A DNA stretch of 64,000 nt from Paracoccaceae bacterium (GCA_002402045.2 NVUX02000108.1:38005-102004); one strand, 5' to 3'. Positions 29,037 through 38,941 are shown, counted from the first letter of the stretch. Numbers and translations are program-made. The notes: generated from the letters alone by a model not told the origin.

Positions 29037-30403
29037 TTTGCGAGGGCGTGCAGCACGCGCACCCAAGAGCGCGCACCCTTTTGAAAGCTGCTAAGGTTGT
29101 ATTTTTCATTGGGCGAGTGGATTTGATCATCTTCAAGGCCAAAGCCGATCAGCATTGAGTTCATCCCAAGATACTCCTGAAAATGACCAACAATCGGGAT
29201 GGAGCCACCACAGCCGATAAACACAGCCTCTTTTGGCCATTCATCGCTAAGCGCTTGGCGGGCCGCGGTGAAATAGGGGGCATCAACCGGCATATTTGTG
29301 GCGCCGGCGCCGTCTTTTGCCCGATAAGTAATGCTGCAATCTTGCGGCAGCCCGTCTTCTAGATATTTGCGGAAAGAGCGTTGTATCGCGTCGTGATCTT
29401 GCTTGCCGACCAGCCTGAAACTAACCTTGGCACTGGACTCGGCGGGGAGCACGGTTTTAAAGCCCGCCCCCGTATAGCCGCCCCAAATGCCGTTAATATC
29501 GCAGGATGGCCGCGCCCAGATCTGCTCCAGCGCGGAAAAGGCGCGCTCGCCTGCTGGATGGCTTAAATTAACCTCGCCAAGGAAGTTTTCCACTTTAAAA
29601 TCAAGGCTTTCCCACTGGTCTTTTAAGGCATTTGAAATCGGCTCAACACCCTCATAAAACCCCGGAAGGGTAATGCGACCTTCATCATCATGCAGACCAG
29701 CCAATAGCTTGGCCATCACGCGGTTGGGGTTAATGGCTGGGCCGCCATACATGCCCGAATGCAGGTCTCGGCTGGCGGCGTGTATGGTGAAATCTTCAGC
29801 CACCATACCGCGCAGCATGGTGGTAATGGCCGGTGTTTCTGCGTCCCACATGCCGGTATCGCACACCAGTGCATAATCGGCTTTCAGCTCGTTGGCATTC
29901 GCCTTTAGGAAGGGGATCAGCGAGGGCGAACCGCTCTCTTCTTCGCCTTCCAGCAGGATGGTAATCGCGCAGGGCAGGGCGCCATTAACCGCCTTAAAGG
30001 CGCGGCAAGCCTCGATAAAGGTCATTAGCTGGCCTTTATCATCAGAGGCCCCACGGGCGCGAATAACGTTACCAACGGGGGTTTCTTCGAGCGTAGGTTC
30101 AAAAGGCGGATTGTCCCATAGCTCGAGCGGGTCCACGGGCTGGACGTCATAATGGCCATAAAACAGAATATGCGGGCCGTCGCCTTTAGCGTGAGCCACG
30201 ACCATTGGGTGGCCGGTTGTGTCGCGCCGAGATGCCTCAAAGCCGATGCTTTTCAGGTCTTCTATCAGCCAATCAGCGGCGGCTTTGCAGGCGGGCTTAT
30301 AGGCTGGGTCTGTTGAAATGCTTTCGATGCGGAGGAGGGCGAACAGACGCTCCAGGGCGGCGTCGCGATCGGAATCAAGGTGGTCGAGGATTTGGTTAGG
30401 CAT
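29033..30403 (-). CDS. M20 family dipeptidase
   Basis: Zinc peptidase of 456 residues in the M20/ArgE/DapE superfamily, dipeptidase-like branch. Metal ligands are in ILFYGHYDVQP (His and Asp), in the DDKGQL segment, and in EGEEESGSPSL (catalytic Glu followed by a metal-binding Glu); the lid domain has RDLHSGMYGG; the C-terminal ligand lies near GFGLEDDQIHSPNEKY. It hydrolyses dipeptides or N-acyl amino acids in the cytoplasm. Single gene, with no partner on its strand within 60 bases except the exported protein upstream, whose terminator lies between. Confidence 0.9.
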   Translation of the reverse strand: MPNQILDHLDSDRDAALERLFALLRIESISTDPAYKPACKAAADWLIEDLKSIGFEASRRDTTGHPMVVAHAKGDGPHILFYGHYDVQPVDPLELWDNPPFEPTLEETPVGNVIRARGASDDKGQLMTFIEACRAFKAVNGALPCAITILLEGEEESGSPSLIPFLKANANELKADYALVCDTGMWDAETPAITTMLRGMVAEDFTIHAASRDLHSGMYGGPAINPNRVMAKLLAGLHDDEGRITLPGFYEGVEPISNALKDQWESLDFKVENFLGEVNLSHPAGERAFSALEQIWARPSCDINGIWGGYTGAGFKTVLPAESSAKVSFRLVGKQDHDAIQRSFRKYLEDGLPQDCSITYRAKDGAGATNMPVDAPYFTAARQALSDEWPKEAVFIGCGGSIPIVGHFQEYLGMNSMLIGFGLEDDQIHSPNEKYNLSSFQKGARSWVRVLHALAN

Positions 30404-30414
30404 GATAGCTCCGT

Positions 30415-30441
30415 AAAAAAGGGCGCTCGGAGGGAGCGCCC
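30415..30441 (-). terminator. Rho-independent terminator of the exported-protein gene
   Basis: GGGCGCTC / GAGCGCCC with a five-base loop; on the minus strand it runs into six T, 22 bases after the stop of the gene at 30463. Confidence 0.9.
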
Positions 30442-30462
30442 TGAAAATGGTATTTGTAAGGT

Positions 30463-31020
30463 TTAGTTAAACGGGTCATTGCTGCGGAAACCGCTAAAAA
30501 TTCGCCGTTCGCATGCGCGGTGCTGGTTAAGCGTGGCCGAGGTGCCACGCAGCGAAAAGCGTGCGATTTCAATGCCGCGATCATTGCGCAGATAAAGCGT
30601 GTTGCCACGGGCAACTTCATTAAAAAACCGGCTGAGGCCGTTATTTGGAGGGGTAACAATTGTGCGAATTTTATTGGACCATTTGGTGCCATCAATATTC
30701 CACGCGCCACGGCGGTCAATCTCAACGACAAATTCCTGATTTAGCTCCTCGGTGCCAAAACCCCAGCCTTCGTTTTCAAACTGAATTACATAATCACCGG
30801 TGCTCAGGGTAAACATGTTGAAAACATAGTCAGAGCCATTAACCGTGCGGCTTTCGCAGCTGCGTGAGCCATCTGAGTGTTGGTTTAAATCCAGCCGCCA
30901 GTAACCGCGAGAATAGAGGGTGTCAAAGGATGTATAAGCATCCCATACGCCGGATTGAGCGGCGGATGAAAGGATCGAAAGCGCCAAAGCCACACCGGAG
31001 ATTGATTTGAAAAATGACAT
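30463..31020 (-). CDS. Hypothetical exported protein, 185 aa
   Basis: A periplasmic protein with a Sec signal peptide (MSFFKSISGVALALSILSSAAQS). The mature part has a Cys in SRSCESRTVN and another in NQHRACERRI, likely a disulfide. The stretch LRNDRGIEIARFSLRGTSA followed by a Cys is a layout seen in several small secreted Rhodobacterales proteins and in IalB-like ones, but I cannot assign a family. The AraC-type gene lies 77 bases upstream on the same strand; no shared operator was recognised. It has its own terminator. Confidence 0.65.
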   Translation of the reverse strand: MSFFKSISGVALALSILSSAAQSGVWDAYTSFDTLYSRGYWRLDLNQHSDGSRSCESRTVNGSDYVFNMFTLSTGDYVIQFENEGWGFGTEELNQEFVVEIDRRGAWNIDGTKWSNKIRTIVTPPNNGLSRFFNEVARGNTLYLRNDRGIEIARFSLRGTSATLNQHRACERRIFSGFRSNDPFN

Positions 31021-31097
31021 ATAAACCTCTTATTGAAATACAAAACCTATTAGATGAAATTAAACCCTGAAAGGGCACACAGGTCAAGAAGTAGGAT

Positions 31098-31961
31098 TTA
31101 GCGCGGTGCGGTTTTACGGAATATTTTTGGCGAATGGCCATAGGTTTCGGTGAAAACACGGGTAAAATAGGCCGCCGAGGTAAAGCCAAGGTCTGCCGCG
31201 ATCGTTCTGATTTTCGCGTCCGTTTCCTTTAGCAAATACCGCGCCTCTTCCATCGTTTTCTCCCGAATAAACTTGGTGGCTGGTTTTCCCGCCGTTTCGC
31301 GGCAAACGCGGGTAAGGTGCGTGGTGGTCACGCCAAGGTTTTCGGCATAATCACGCACGGTATCATGGCTAGCATAGCGGGTGTTTAGCCGGGTTACAAA
31401 GCGGCGCATCAAGCGGCGCTTGGCGTTATCTGTTTCAAGATCTTTACGGTTGTTACTGATATCAATCCGGTTAAAAAGCACTGCCAGCAGGCCCACCGAA
31501 TAAATTAGCGCCGTGCCGCGCATTTCTTCCTTGTTCATATATTCCTCCTGCACCGCCGAAAAAGCGTTGCTAAGCTGGCGCTGGCTGAGCGGTTTTAGCA
31601 CGGATATTAGGATGGGGGAGGCCGGAAGGGGGACACGGAGCTTGTCGGGAATGTTGACTTGCCAGCCAACTGTGCCGGGAGAAAGCTCAAGGTGAAACAG
31701 GGTTTCTGAGGGGATATAAATGGCAATATTGGAGCCAAATCCCTGCTGAGTACTGTCTATAAACGCCCGTCCACCACCGCGCGTAATCCAGATAAGTTTG
31801 TGACTGCTGGCAATGCCAATAGCGCCTTCGTCGCGCTTCACACGGCCCCCACCCATGAGCGCACGGCTGGTGATACGGTTCCCGAGCACCTCGGGATCTG
31901 CTATTGGTTTTCGCACGATGTCTGCCTCGTTTTGTCTGCTTTTTTGTTGAGAATCGAACAT
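31098..31961 (-). CDS. AraC family transcriptional regulator
   Basis: About 287 residues. The N-terminal half is a cupin-like effector domain (FGSNIAIYIPSETLFHLELS); the C-terminal half (about 185-285) has two helix-turn-helix motifs, RDYAENLGVTTTHLTRVCRE and RTIAADLGFTSAAYFTRVF, with the family ending YGHSPKIFR. The effector is unknown. The frame opens at TTG 31991, but ATG 31961 is preferred although neither has a clear ribosome binding site. The downstream neighbour on its strand is the exported-protein gene. Confidence 0.85.
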   Translation of the reverse strand: MFDSQQKSRQNEADIVRKPIADPEVLGNRITSRALMGGGRVKRDEGAIGIASSHKLIWITRGGGRAFIDSTQQGFGSNIAIYIPSETLFHLELSPGTVGWQVNIPDKLRVPLPASPILISVLKPLSQRQLSNAFSAVQEEYMNKEEMRGTALIYSVGLLAVLFNRIDISNNRKDLETDNAKRRLMRRFVTRLNTRYASHDTVRDYAENLGVTTTHLTRVCRETAGKPATKFIREKTMEEARYLLKETDAKIRTIAADLGFTSAAYFTRVFTETYGHSPKIFRKTAPR

Positions 31962-32023
31962 TTGCGATTCGAATGCAAGCTTTTTCTGCAATTAGTGTGG
32001 ATTCGCGATATGAATCCAATACC

Positions 32024-32935
32024 TTAGCGAGGGAGGGTGCTTACGATAGCATCAAGATCCGGGGCGTCTGACATTTCAATATGTTGCCAATGTTTCATTT
32101 TGCTACGGAACCATGTGCGCTGGCGCTTGGCAAATTGATGCGTAAGGGTTTGTGATTTAATAACAGCATCCTGCATGGCGATCTTACCATCAAGGGCGTC
32201 AATAATTTCCTTTGCACCTATGGCGCGGTTTGCCGGCAATTTTGCATTAAAGCCCGCCACTTTTGCGGTTTCACATTCTTCAATCGCACCTGATTTTATC
32301 ATGTTATCAAAGCGTGTATTGATGCGGCTATTCAGGTCATTCACCTGCCAATTCAGCAGAATTGGCACTGTTTCTTCAATATTAATTGTTGGACGGGTAG
32401 GGCGTGCGTGCCAGTAACTCAATCCTCTGCCGGTGGCTTCCAGCACCTCCCAGGCGCGTTGAAGCCTTGCCGGGTTGTTTTGGTCAAGCTTTAAAAGGGT
32501 CTCAGGGTCATTCTGGCTTAGCTTTTCTAAAAACCATGCCAAGCCTTCACGCTCTCGATGCTCATTTCCAGAGGATCGGATTTCGGCCGAAATGGGAGGA
32601 ATGCTGGAGAGGCCGTTTAAGAGCGCTGCAAAGTATAGTCCGGTGCCGCCGATAATTATGGCGGATTGTTCTGTTTCATTAAGAAGGTCAGAAACCTCCT
32701 TTATCCACCGACCAACCGAATAATCCTGCACCTCATTTACATGGCCATATAGATGGTGCGGCGCTCGTGCCATTTCCGCACCTGTTGGCCGCGCCGTCAG
32801 CACCCGCCATTTGGTGTAAACCTGAAGCGCATCCGCGTTGATTATGATCCCACCATTGCGCGCAGCGATTTTCAACGCCAGTCCAGTTTTCCCCGAGGCC
32901 GTGGGGCCAGCAATGAGAACTGTGTGCTTAGGCAT
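32024..32935 (-). CDS. miaA: tRNA dimethylallyltransferase
   Basis: Transfers the dimethylallyl group to A37 of tRNAs reading UNN codons, 303 residues. P-loop GPTASGKTGLAL, the DALQVYTKWRVLTARPT segment with the catalytic Asp, and IIGGTGLYFAALLNG are family motifs; the C-terminal part has FAKRQRTWFRSKM, the tRNA-binding signature. It lies downstream of hfq-hflX, a widely conserved neighbourhood (in enterobacteria the order is miaA-hfq-hflX). A CATAAT-ATCA-ATTATG inverted repeat occurs at 32984-32999, in its upstream gap. Confidence 0.95.
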   Translation of the reverse strand: MPKHTVLIAGPTASGKTGLALKIAARNGGIIINADALQVYTKWRVLTARPTGAEMARAPHHLYGHVNEVQDYSVGRWIKEVSDLLNETEQSAIIIGGTGLYFAALLNGLSSIPPISAEIRSSGNEHREREGLAWFLEKLSQNDPETLLKLDQNNPARLQRAWEVLEATGRGLSYWHARPTRPTINIEETVPILLNWQVNDLNSRINTRFDNMIKSGAIEECETAKVAGFNAKLPANRAIGAKEIIDALDGKIAMQDAVIKSQTLTHQFAKRQRTWFRSKMKHWQHIEMSDAPDLDAIVSTLPR

Positions 32936-33010
32936 TATTATGTTTTTCCTGTTATTACGGAGCTAGACGCGCCACTTAAGTAACATAATATCAATTATGC
33001 GCACTTTATG

Positions 33011-34279
33011 TTAGATGCTGGCAAACTGGCTCTTCTGCTTCTCTGTCCATTTAACCAGTATCTTATAGCCCTCGTCTGCCGCTTCCTCCGTGATAACCAG
33101 ATTATTGGAAAACAGCCAAGCACGGGATTTTCCGTTATCATACGTGATGAGGATATCCTCTTCCAGAAATGCCTCAACCAAACCCTCGTCAATTTTCTCA
33201 AAAAGTGTCTCCATTCCGGCGCCCGTAAGCGCAGACAGCGTCGTAACTTTAGGAGACCGAGCGGCGATGGCCTCCAACCCTTGCCGCGCTTCACTATCCA
33301 CTAGATCAGATTTATTCCAAACCTCAATCATGTTTTCCGATTGCGCATCCGTCACCCCTAAGGACGCTAAAATATCGCGCACATCTTGGCCTTGCGCCTC
33401 GGTGTCCACATGCGAAATATCTCGCACATGCAGGATAAGGTCTGCGTCGAGCACTTCTTCAAGTGTCGCACGAAAGGCCGCGACGAGCTGGGTGGGAAGA
33501 TTTGAGATAAACCCAACGGTATCAGACAAAATAACCTTACGGCCATTGGGGAGCTCGATGGCGCGCATTGTTGGGTCTAGTGTGGCGAAAAGCATATCCT
33601 TTTCAAACACGTTAGCACCTGTCATCCGGTTGAAAATGCTAGATTTACCGGCATTTGTATAGCCAACAAGCGCCACGATCGGATACTGGGTTTTTTTGCG
33701 TGCTGCACGGTGCAATGCACGGGTTTTCACTACTTTTTCCAGCTGCGCCTTGATGCGTTGAATAGCATCTGAAATTGCGCGCCGATCACTCTCAATCTGG
33801 GTTTCCCCAGGGCCGCCAACCGTGCCCATAGCGCCGCGTTGGCGCTCAAGGTGGCTCCACGAGCGCACAAGCCGAGATTTTTGGTAGGTCAGATGCGCGA
33901 GGTCTACCTGTAACACGCCTTCGCGCGTGGCTGCCCTGCTCCCGAAAATCTCCAGAATCAACCCTGTGCGGTCCAGCACTTTAACATGCCAGCGCTCCTC
34001 AAGGTTACGCTGCTGAACTGGCGAAAGTAGGCCATCAACAATGACCAATTCCACCTCATTCGCTTTAAATAATTGGTCCAATTCCTCAACTTTGCCTGAG
34101 CCGAATAGCTCGCCCGCATTGGGCTTGCTCAGAGGTACGACCAGAGCATTACAGACGTCTAGTTCAAGCGCTTCGGCAAGGCTCACAGCCTCCTTCAGTG
34201 CATTTTCGGGCAAGCGGCGTTGCTCCCCCCTGCCCTTCAGGTTTGGGTGTAATACAGCGGCGCGGATTTGTTCTGACAC
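33011..34279 (-). CDS. hflX: Ribosome-associated GTPase HflX
   Basis: GTPase that splits stalled or hibernating 70S ribosomes, 422 residues. The N-terminal HflX domain has the QRNLEERW segment; the G domain carries GYTNAGKSSIFNRMTG (P-loop), LFATLDPTMR, DTVGFISNLP and VWNKSD. It begins with GTG at 34279, directly adjacent to the hfq stop, so it is translationally linked to hfq. It is in the region's long minus-strand array. Confidence 0.95.
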   Translation of the reverse strand: MSEQIRAAVLHPNLKGRGEQRRLPENALKEAVSLAEALELDVCNALVVPLSKPNAGELFGSGKVEELDQLFKANEVELVIVDGLLSPVQQRNLEERWHVKVLDRTGLILEIFGSRAATREGVLQVDLAHLTYQKSRLVRSWSHLERQRGAMGTVGGPGETQIESDRRAISDAIQRIKAQLEKVVKTRALHRAARKKTQYPIVALVGYTNAGKSSIFNRMTGANVFEKDMLFATLDPTMRAIELPNGRKVILSDTVGFISNLPTQLVAAFRATLEEVLDADLILHVRDISHVDTEAQGQDVRDILASLGVTDAQSENMIEVWNKSDLVDSEARQGLEAIAARSPKVTTLSALTGAGMETLFEKIDEGLVEAFLEEDILITYDNGKSRAWLFSNNLVITEEAADEGYKILVKWTEKQKSQFASI

Positions 34280-34519
34280 TTAGGCGCTATCCTCGGAATC
34301 ATAGAGATGCACGGGTTGTGAAGGCATAATTGTGGAAATTGCGTGCTTATATACCAACTGCGATGCGCCATCGCGGCGCAACAGCACGCAGAAATTATCA
34401 AACCAGGTTATAACCCCTTGAAGTTTAACGCCATTCACAAGGAATACGGTTACGGGGTTTTTCTCTTTGCGCACGTTATTAAGAAACGCGTCTTGCAGGT
34501 TTTGCTTATCACCAGCCAT
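34280..34519 (-). CDS. hfq: RNA chaperone Hfq
   Basis: Hexameric RNA chaperone that pairs small RNAs with targets, 79 residues. Sm1 motif [20 protein letters not shown] and Sm2 motif [11 protein letters not shown] are intact. The short acidic C-terminus (SEDSA) is typical of alphaproteobacteria. The upstream 114-base gap from trkH contains CCCTG-N6-CAGGG (34539-34554), a possible leader hairpin. In Rhodobacter species Hfq affects nitrogen and photosynthesis control, matching its place next to ntr genes. Confidence 0.98.
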   Translation of the reverse strand: MAGDKQNLQDAFLNNVRKEKNPVTVFLVNGVKLQGVITWFDNFCVLLRRDGASQLVYKHAISTIMPSQPVHLYDSEDSA

Positions 34520-34633
34520 TTTTCTAGCCTTTTTATAGCCCTGTTGGTGCAGGGTCGTTGCTTATGTTTTAACTATGGGGGCTGAAAGGGTTAATATCCA
34601 GTGCAAATGACGAAAATTTTATCGGATTTATAC

Positions 34634-36130
34634 CTAATTTCGCCAATAATCGGGGTTGAGCAAAGCGATAAAGGCTAAGGCCTCAACTCGGCCCAGCACC
34701 ATAGCCACCGAAATAATGCCAAGCGCTGTGTCTGAAAGCGTGGCGTAATGCGCGGACGGATCTCCTAGCGCTAGGTAAATCGGCCCCGTATTGGTGAGGC
34801 TGGCAATGGCCAGCGCAAACGCGTCTTCAAACAAAATACCATCCATGGCAAGCGCCAGCGCAACAACGGTAATAGCCATAAGAAACAGCATTAAAAATAC
34901 CCATGCCAGCTCGGCCCCTTGCCGCCTGAAGCGGCGCGTTGAGGTGCCTGAGCGCCCGACCGAGCTTGGATTAACCATGTGCTCCAGCTCCCTCAGCCCG
35001 TGGCGATAAAGCGCATAAATACGCAAAAGCTTCACCCCACCCGCCGTTGTGGCCACCCCGCCCCCCATGACCGCCAGTCCAAAAAGCAAAATGCCGGTGG
35101 CGCTAAGCCCCGACCAGCGTTGCGCGTCATGCCAATGACTGCTCTCAAATCCGGTGGTTGTAAGGTAGGAAATGGTGGTAAACAGGCTGCCCCAATAGGC
35201 GCTCAAACCTGCCATAGCGTTGTCCCCCTGAGCAACATCAAGTGCAGCTAGCCAGTGGCGCGCAAACATAAAAATGGGTAAAAGACCGATAACAAGCATA
35301 GTGAGGTGGAATTCAGGGTCTTTGGGGATGGTCCGCACAACTTGCGGAAGGTTGAGCGTCATGAGCTTGGAAGATACGGCGAAAAGTAAAAATACGGCGA
35401 TCAACAACTCCCCACCCCAGCCTGCATGGGCGTTTTCCATGCCGCTAACCGGAGAAATGGCACTGGTAGATAGGGTGCTCATGGCGTGAATGGTGGCAAT
35501 AAACACCCGCTCACCGCTGAAAATCAGTAGCAGTGCCAGCAGTGCGGTAAACAAAAAATATGGCGGAAGCAGTGCGCGCACGGCGCGCAATAACCGCACA
35601 TCATTTTCGATGCGCATAGCGGGGCCGCCCGCTGCCGCCATAGTTTCACGCATCTCAAAGCCGCCAATATTAAGCGGCTCCAGCACCGAAACCGCCGCCA
35701 CAAGCATGAAAAACCCGCCGAGCCAGGCAACAAGCCCGCGCCACAAATGCAGAGATTCCGATATCCGAAAGGGGTCATCAAACAATGTGGCGCCAGTTGT
35801 AGTAAAGCTTGATAGCATTTCAAAATAAGCGCGCTCGAAGCTCAGATAAGGCAAAACCTGCCAAAAAGGCAGAGCCAGAAACGCGGGCAGCAATGCAAAG
35901 CCCAAGATCAGCGTTATAAGGTTCGCGCGCGAAACATTGCGCACTTTTCGGTTCATCATGGCGGTGCCAATAAGCACCGAAAAGGTTAAAACAAGTATGC
36001 TATACTGAAAAAACACCCGCGCGGTGAGCCAATCTTGCTGTTTTGCGGCATGGCCGGCAGGTACCAGCATGGCCAGCCCGCCGATCATCATTAGCAGCAC
36101 AAATAGTGGATATTGGCGCAGCGCGTTCAT
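34634..36130 (-). CDS. trkH: TrkH family potassium uptake protein
   Basis: Ion-translocating subunit of the Trk potassium system, 498 residues, with about ten helices. Four pore-loop regions can be traced, including FTTTGATLFDDP, ALSTSAISPVSG, YLTTTGFESSH and SLTNTGPIYLALG, which hold the selectivity-filter glycines. It works with the cytoplasmic NAD-binding TrkA, whose gene ends three bases upstream on the same strand. The pairing makes the identification firm. Confidence 0.95.
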   Translation of the reverse strand: MNALRQYPLFVLLMMIGGLAMLVPAGHAAKQQDWLTARVFFQYSILVLTFSVLIGTAMMNRKVRNVSRANLITLILGFALLPAFLALPFWQVLPYLSFERAYFEMLSSFTTTGATLFDDPFRISESLHLWRGLVAWLGGFFMLVAAVSVLEPLNIGGFEMRETMAAAGGPAMRIENDVRLLRAVRALLPPYFLFTALLALLLIFSGERVFIATIHAMSTLSTSAISPVSGMENAHAGWGGELLIAVFLLFAVSSKLMTLNLPQVVRTIPKDPEFHLTMLVIGLLPIFMFARHWLAALDVAQGDNAMAGLSAYWGSLFTTISYLTTTGFESSHWHDAQRWSGLSATGILLFGLAVMGGGVATTAGGVKLLRIYALYRHGLRELEHMVNPSSVGRSGTSTRRFRRQGAELAWVFLMLFLMAITVVALALAMDGILFEDAFALAIASLTNTGPIYLALGDPSAHYATLSDTALGIISVAMVLGRVEALAFIALLNPDYWRN

Positions 36131-36133
36131 GCC

Positions 36134-37510
36134 CTAAAAGAAATCCAGAGAAACCTGAAACAGCTTTTCCACCCGCGAAACATCTGCCGAAAGCGCAAAC
36201 AAAATCAGCGTGTCCCCCTCCTCCAGCTTGGTATCGCCACGCGGCACGGTCAACACCCCGTTTTTCTCAACCATGCCAACCTTGGACCCTTCAGGCCAAT
36301 CTACATCTCGGATACTCTTACCCGCGATTGCCGAAGTGCCCATCACCTGTGCTTCAATCACCTCTGCCTCGGCATCTCCCACGGAATAAACCGCGCGAAT
36401 ACGACCATGGCGAATATGGCGCAGGATTGAGCTCACAGTGGTGGTGCGCGGGTTTATAAACGCGTCAATGCCAAGTGGCCCCATCAGGCTGGCCAAGCTC
36501 GGGTCATTCACCAAGGCAATCACCAGCGGGCAGCCCATGGCCTTGGCGCGCGCGCAAGAAAGCAGGTTGGTTTTGTCATCATCCGTTACGGCCAAAAGCG
36601 CATCGGCTTTGCCGATATTGGCTTCCTCCAGAAGCTCCATATCCAACCCGTCGCCATGCAACACAATCGTGCGCTCAAGGGCATCCGCGGCTGCTTCGGC
36701 CACTTTTCGGTCGCGCTCAATCAGCTTCACCCGCATCCGGCGCTCACCCTTTTCAAGGCTTTTCGCAACACCCAGCCCCACATTGCCGCCGCCAATAATA
36801 ATCGCTCGCTCGCCCTTTTTCTGGGTCTTGCCAAAAATTTCCAAAGTGCGCGGCACGTCACTATTGGCAGCAATTACATAAATCTGGTCCCCGGGAAACA
36901 GCTGGTCTGATGGCTCCGGCACAAACATCTTTGCGTTGCGTTGCACCCCCACGACCACGGCTTTCAGGGTTGAAAACAGCTCGGTAAGCTGGCGCAGCGG
37001 CGTGTTAACCACGGGGCAATCATCCGAAAGGCTAATGCCCAGCAAGTCTGCCTCGCCATCCAAAAAACGCTCGGTATCAAAGGCCGCGGGCACTTCCAGC
37101 CGCCGCAAGGCCGCTTTGGCCACCTCCCGCTCGGGCGAGATCACCACATCAATCGGCATGTGGTCTTGCCGATAAAGATCAGAATAAATCGCATCCAAGT
37201 AAGACTGCGACCTAAGCCGCGCAATTTTACGCGGGATATCAAACATCGAGTGCGCCACTTGGCAGGTTACCATATTCACTTCATCCGCAAACGTTGCTGC
37301 GATAATCATGTCGGCATCCTTGGCCCCGGCCCGCTCCAGCACATCGGGATATGAGGCAAAGCCCGTAACCCCGCTTACATCAAGCACTTCAGAAATCCGC
37401 CGAATAAGGGATTCGTCTTTATCAACAACAGTTACATCGTTGTTTTCACGAGACAAGTGTCTGGCAATCTGCCAGCCAACCTGCCCTGCTCCACATATTA
37501 TAACTTTCAT
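36134..37510 (-). CDS. trkA: Trk potassium system regulatory protein TrkA
   Basis: Peripheral NAD(H)-binding regulator, 458 residues, with two RCK halves: VIICGAGQVGWQIARHL at the N-terminus and IIIGGGNVGLGVAKSLE at about 230, each followed by a TrkA-C domain. It gates TrkH. The gene sits between ntrX and trkH; coupling of trkAH to ntrYX is a regular feature of alphaproteobacteria. Confidence 0.95.
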   Translation of the reverse strand: MKVIICGAGQVGWQIARHLSRENNDVTVVDKDESLIRRISEVLDVSGVTGFASYPDVLERAGAKDADMIIAATFADEVNMVTCQVAHSMFDIPRKIARLRSQSYLDAIYSDLYRQDHMPIDVVISPEREVAKAALRRLEVPAAFDTERFLDGEADLLGISLSDDCPVVNTPLRQLTELFSTLKAVVVGVQRNAKMFVPEPSDQLFPGDQIYVIAANSDVPRTLEIFGKTQKKGERAIIIGGGNVGLGVAKSLEKGERRMRVKLIERDRKVAEAAADALERTIVLHGDGLDMELLEEANIGKADALLAVTDDDKTNLLSCARAKAMGCPLVIALVNDPSLASLMGPLGIDAFINPRTTTVSSILRHIRHGRIRAVYSVGDAEAEVIEAQVMGTSAIAGKSIRDVDWPEGSKVGMVEKNGVLTVPRGDTKLEEGDTLILFALSADVSRVEKLFQVSLDFF

Positions 37511-37570
37511 CCATCAATCCCGTTTTTTCACAAGCATTAGTATGCGCGGCCTTGCCTATGCCCGTCAAAT

Positions 37571-38941
37571 CTAATCTTGCGCCAGCTGCCCGGCAATCCC
37601 CAGCGTTTTTAGCTTGCGGTGTAAAGCCGAGCGTTCCATTCCGACAAATTTTGCGGTTTGTGAAATGTTACCTTTAAATCGTTCTATTTGGGCGGTGAGA
37701 TAGTCGATCTCAAACGCCAGACGCGCCTCTCGCAGTGAGCGTGTCATCATATCAGGAGATATTTTTGCGCCCGCGGCATCAGTCTCGGCGCTAAATCCGG
37801 CAACGGGCAATTCGCTGGCCAAAATCGGGCCTGTTTCAGGGCCCAAAATAAGCAATCTCTCAAGTGTGTTACGCAGCTGTCTTATGTTTCCCGGCCACGG
37901 TGTTGCTTGTAGTTGTTGTATGGCCTCAGGCGATATATCACGCAGGGCGAGTCCCTGTAGCTTGTTGAGAACACTTACAAAATGTGAAGAAAGCAGCGGG
38001 ATATCTTCGATCCTGTCCGCCAAAGAGGGCACCGACACCGGCACCACATTTAGGCGGTGAAATAGCTCAATACGAAACTTTTTAGCGTCAATCTCTTTGA
38101 GCAAATCCCGCGTGGTTGCCGAGATAACCCGGATATCGACTCGAACCGTATCATGCCCGCCCACCCGCGTAAAACTTTGCTCCACCAGCACACGCAAAAT
38201 ACGGGATTGAGTTTCAAATGGCATATCAGCCACTTCGTCAAAAAACAGCACACCGCCATGGGCTTTTTCCAATAGGCCTGGCTGCACATTTCCGCCATTT
38301 TCGCTACCAAACAAAACCGTTTCCATCTGCTCCGGCCCGATGGTTGCCGAATTAACACTCACAAATGGCCCGTTTGCCCGCAGTGAATTTGCATGAACAT
38401 AGCGCGCCGCAATTTCTTTGCCAGACCCCGCCGGCCCCGTGAGCAAAAGGCGTGCATTGGTTTTTGAAATTTTATCTAGCTGGAATTTCAAGGCCTTAAA
38501 GGCCGGACTTTCGCCAACCATTTCGCTAACTTCGTGCTCCGGGTTCCGCAGAGATTTGTTTTCGCGGCGCAATTCAGAGGCCTCTAGCGCGCGGCTAACA
38601 ACGACCAGTAACTGGTCAATATTAAACGGTTTTTCAATAAAATCATAGGCGCCCTGCTTCACAGCGGCCACGGCGATTTCAATGTTTCCGTGCCCCGAAA
38701 TGATCACAACAGGAATATTCGGATTGTCTCGTTTGGTTTTCTTAAGAATATCTATGCCATCAAATTCGCTATCCTTAAGCCAGATATCAAGGATAATAAG
38801 GTCAGGCTCAGCGGCATTAATTTCCTCAAAAGCCGTTTGGGAATTGCGCGCAAGCCGCGTGTTATGGCCCTCGTCCTTCAAAATATCGCCGATCAACTCA
38901 CGGATGTCTTGCTCGTCATCTATGACCAAAATTTCACTCAT
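37571..38941 (-). CDS. ntrX: Response regulator NtrX
   Basis: AAA+ regulator of 456 residues. Receiver with phosphorylated Asp52 (DLIILDIWLKD); AAA+ domain with Walker A TGPAGSGKE (169-175) and Walker B VLFFDEVADM (Asp235, Glu236); C-terminal Fis-type helix-turn-helix SQTAKFVGMERSALHRKLK. The loop between LFGSENGG and LLEKAHGG lacks GAFTGA, so it should not remodel sigma54 polymerase, as known for other NtrX proteins. It overlaps ntrY by eight bases. NtrYX controls respiration, envelope and nitrogen responses in this class. Confidence 0.95.
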   Translation of the reverse strand: MSEILVIDDEQDIRELIGDILKDEGHNTRLARNSQTAFEEINAAEPDLIILDIWLKDSEFDGIDILKKTKRDNPNIPVVIISGHGNIEIAVAAVKQGAYDFIEKPFNIDQLLVVVSRALEASELRRENKSLRNPEHEVSEMVGESPAFKALKFQLDKISKTNARLLLTGPAGSGKEIAARYVHANSLRANGPFVSVNSATIGPEQMETVLFGSENGGNVQPGLLEKAHGGVLFFDEVADMPFETQSRILRVLVEQSFTRVGGHDTVRVDIRVISATTRDLLKEIDAKKFRIELFHRLNVVPVSVPSLADRIEDIPLLSSHFVSVLNKLQGLALRDISPEAIQQLQATPWPGNIRQLRNTLERLLILGPETGPILASELPVAGFSAETDAAGAKISPDMMTRSLREARLAFEIDYLTAQIERFKGNISQTAKFVGMERSALHRKLKTLGIAGQLAQD

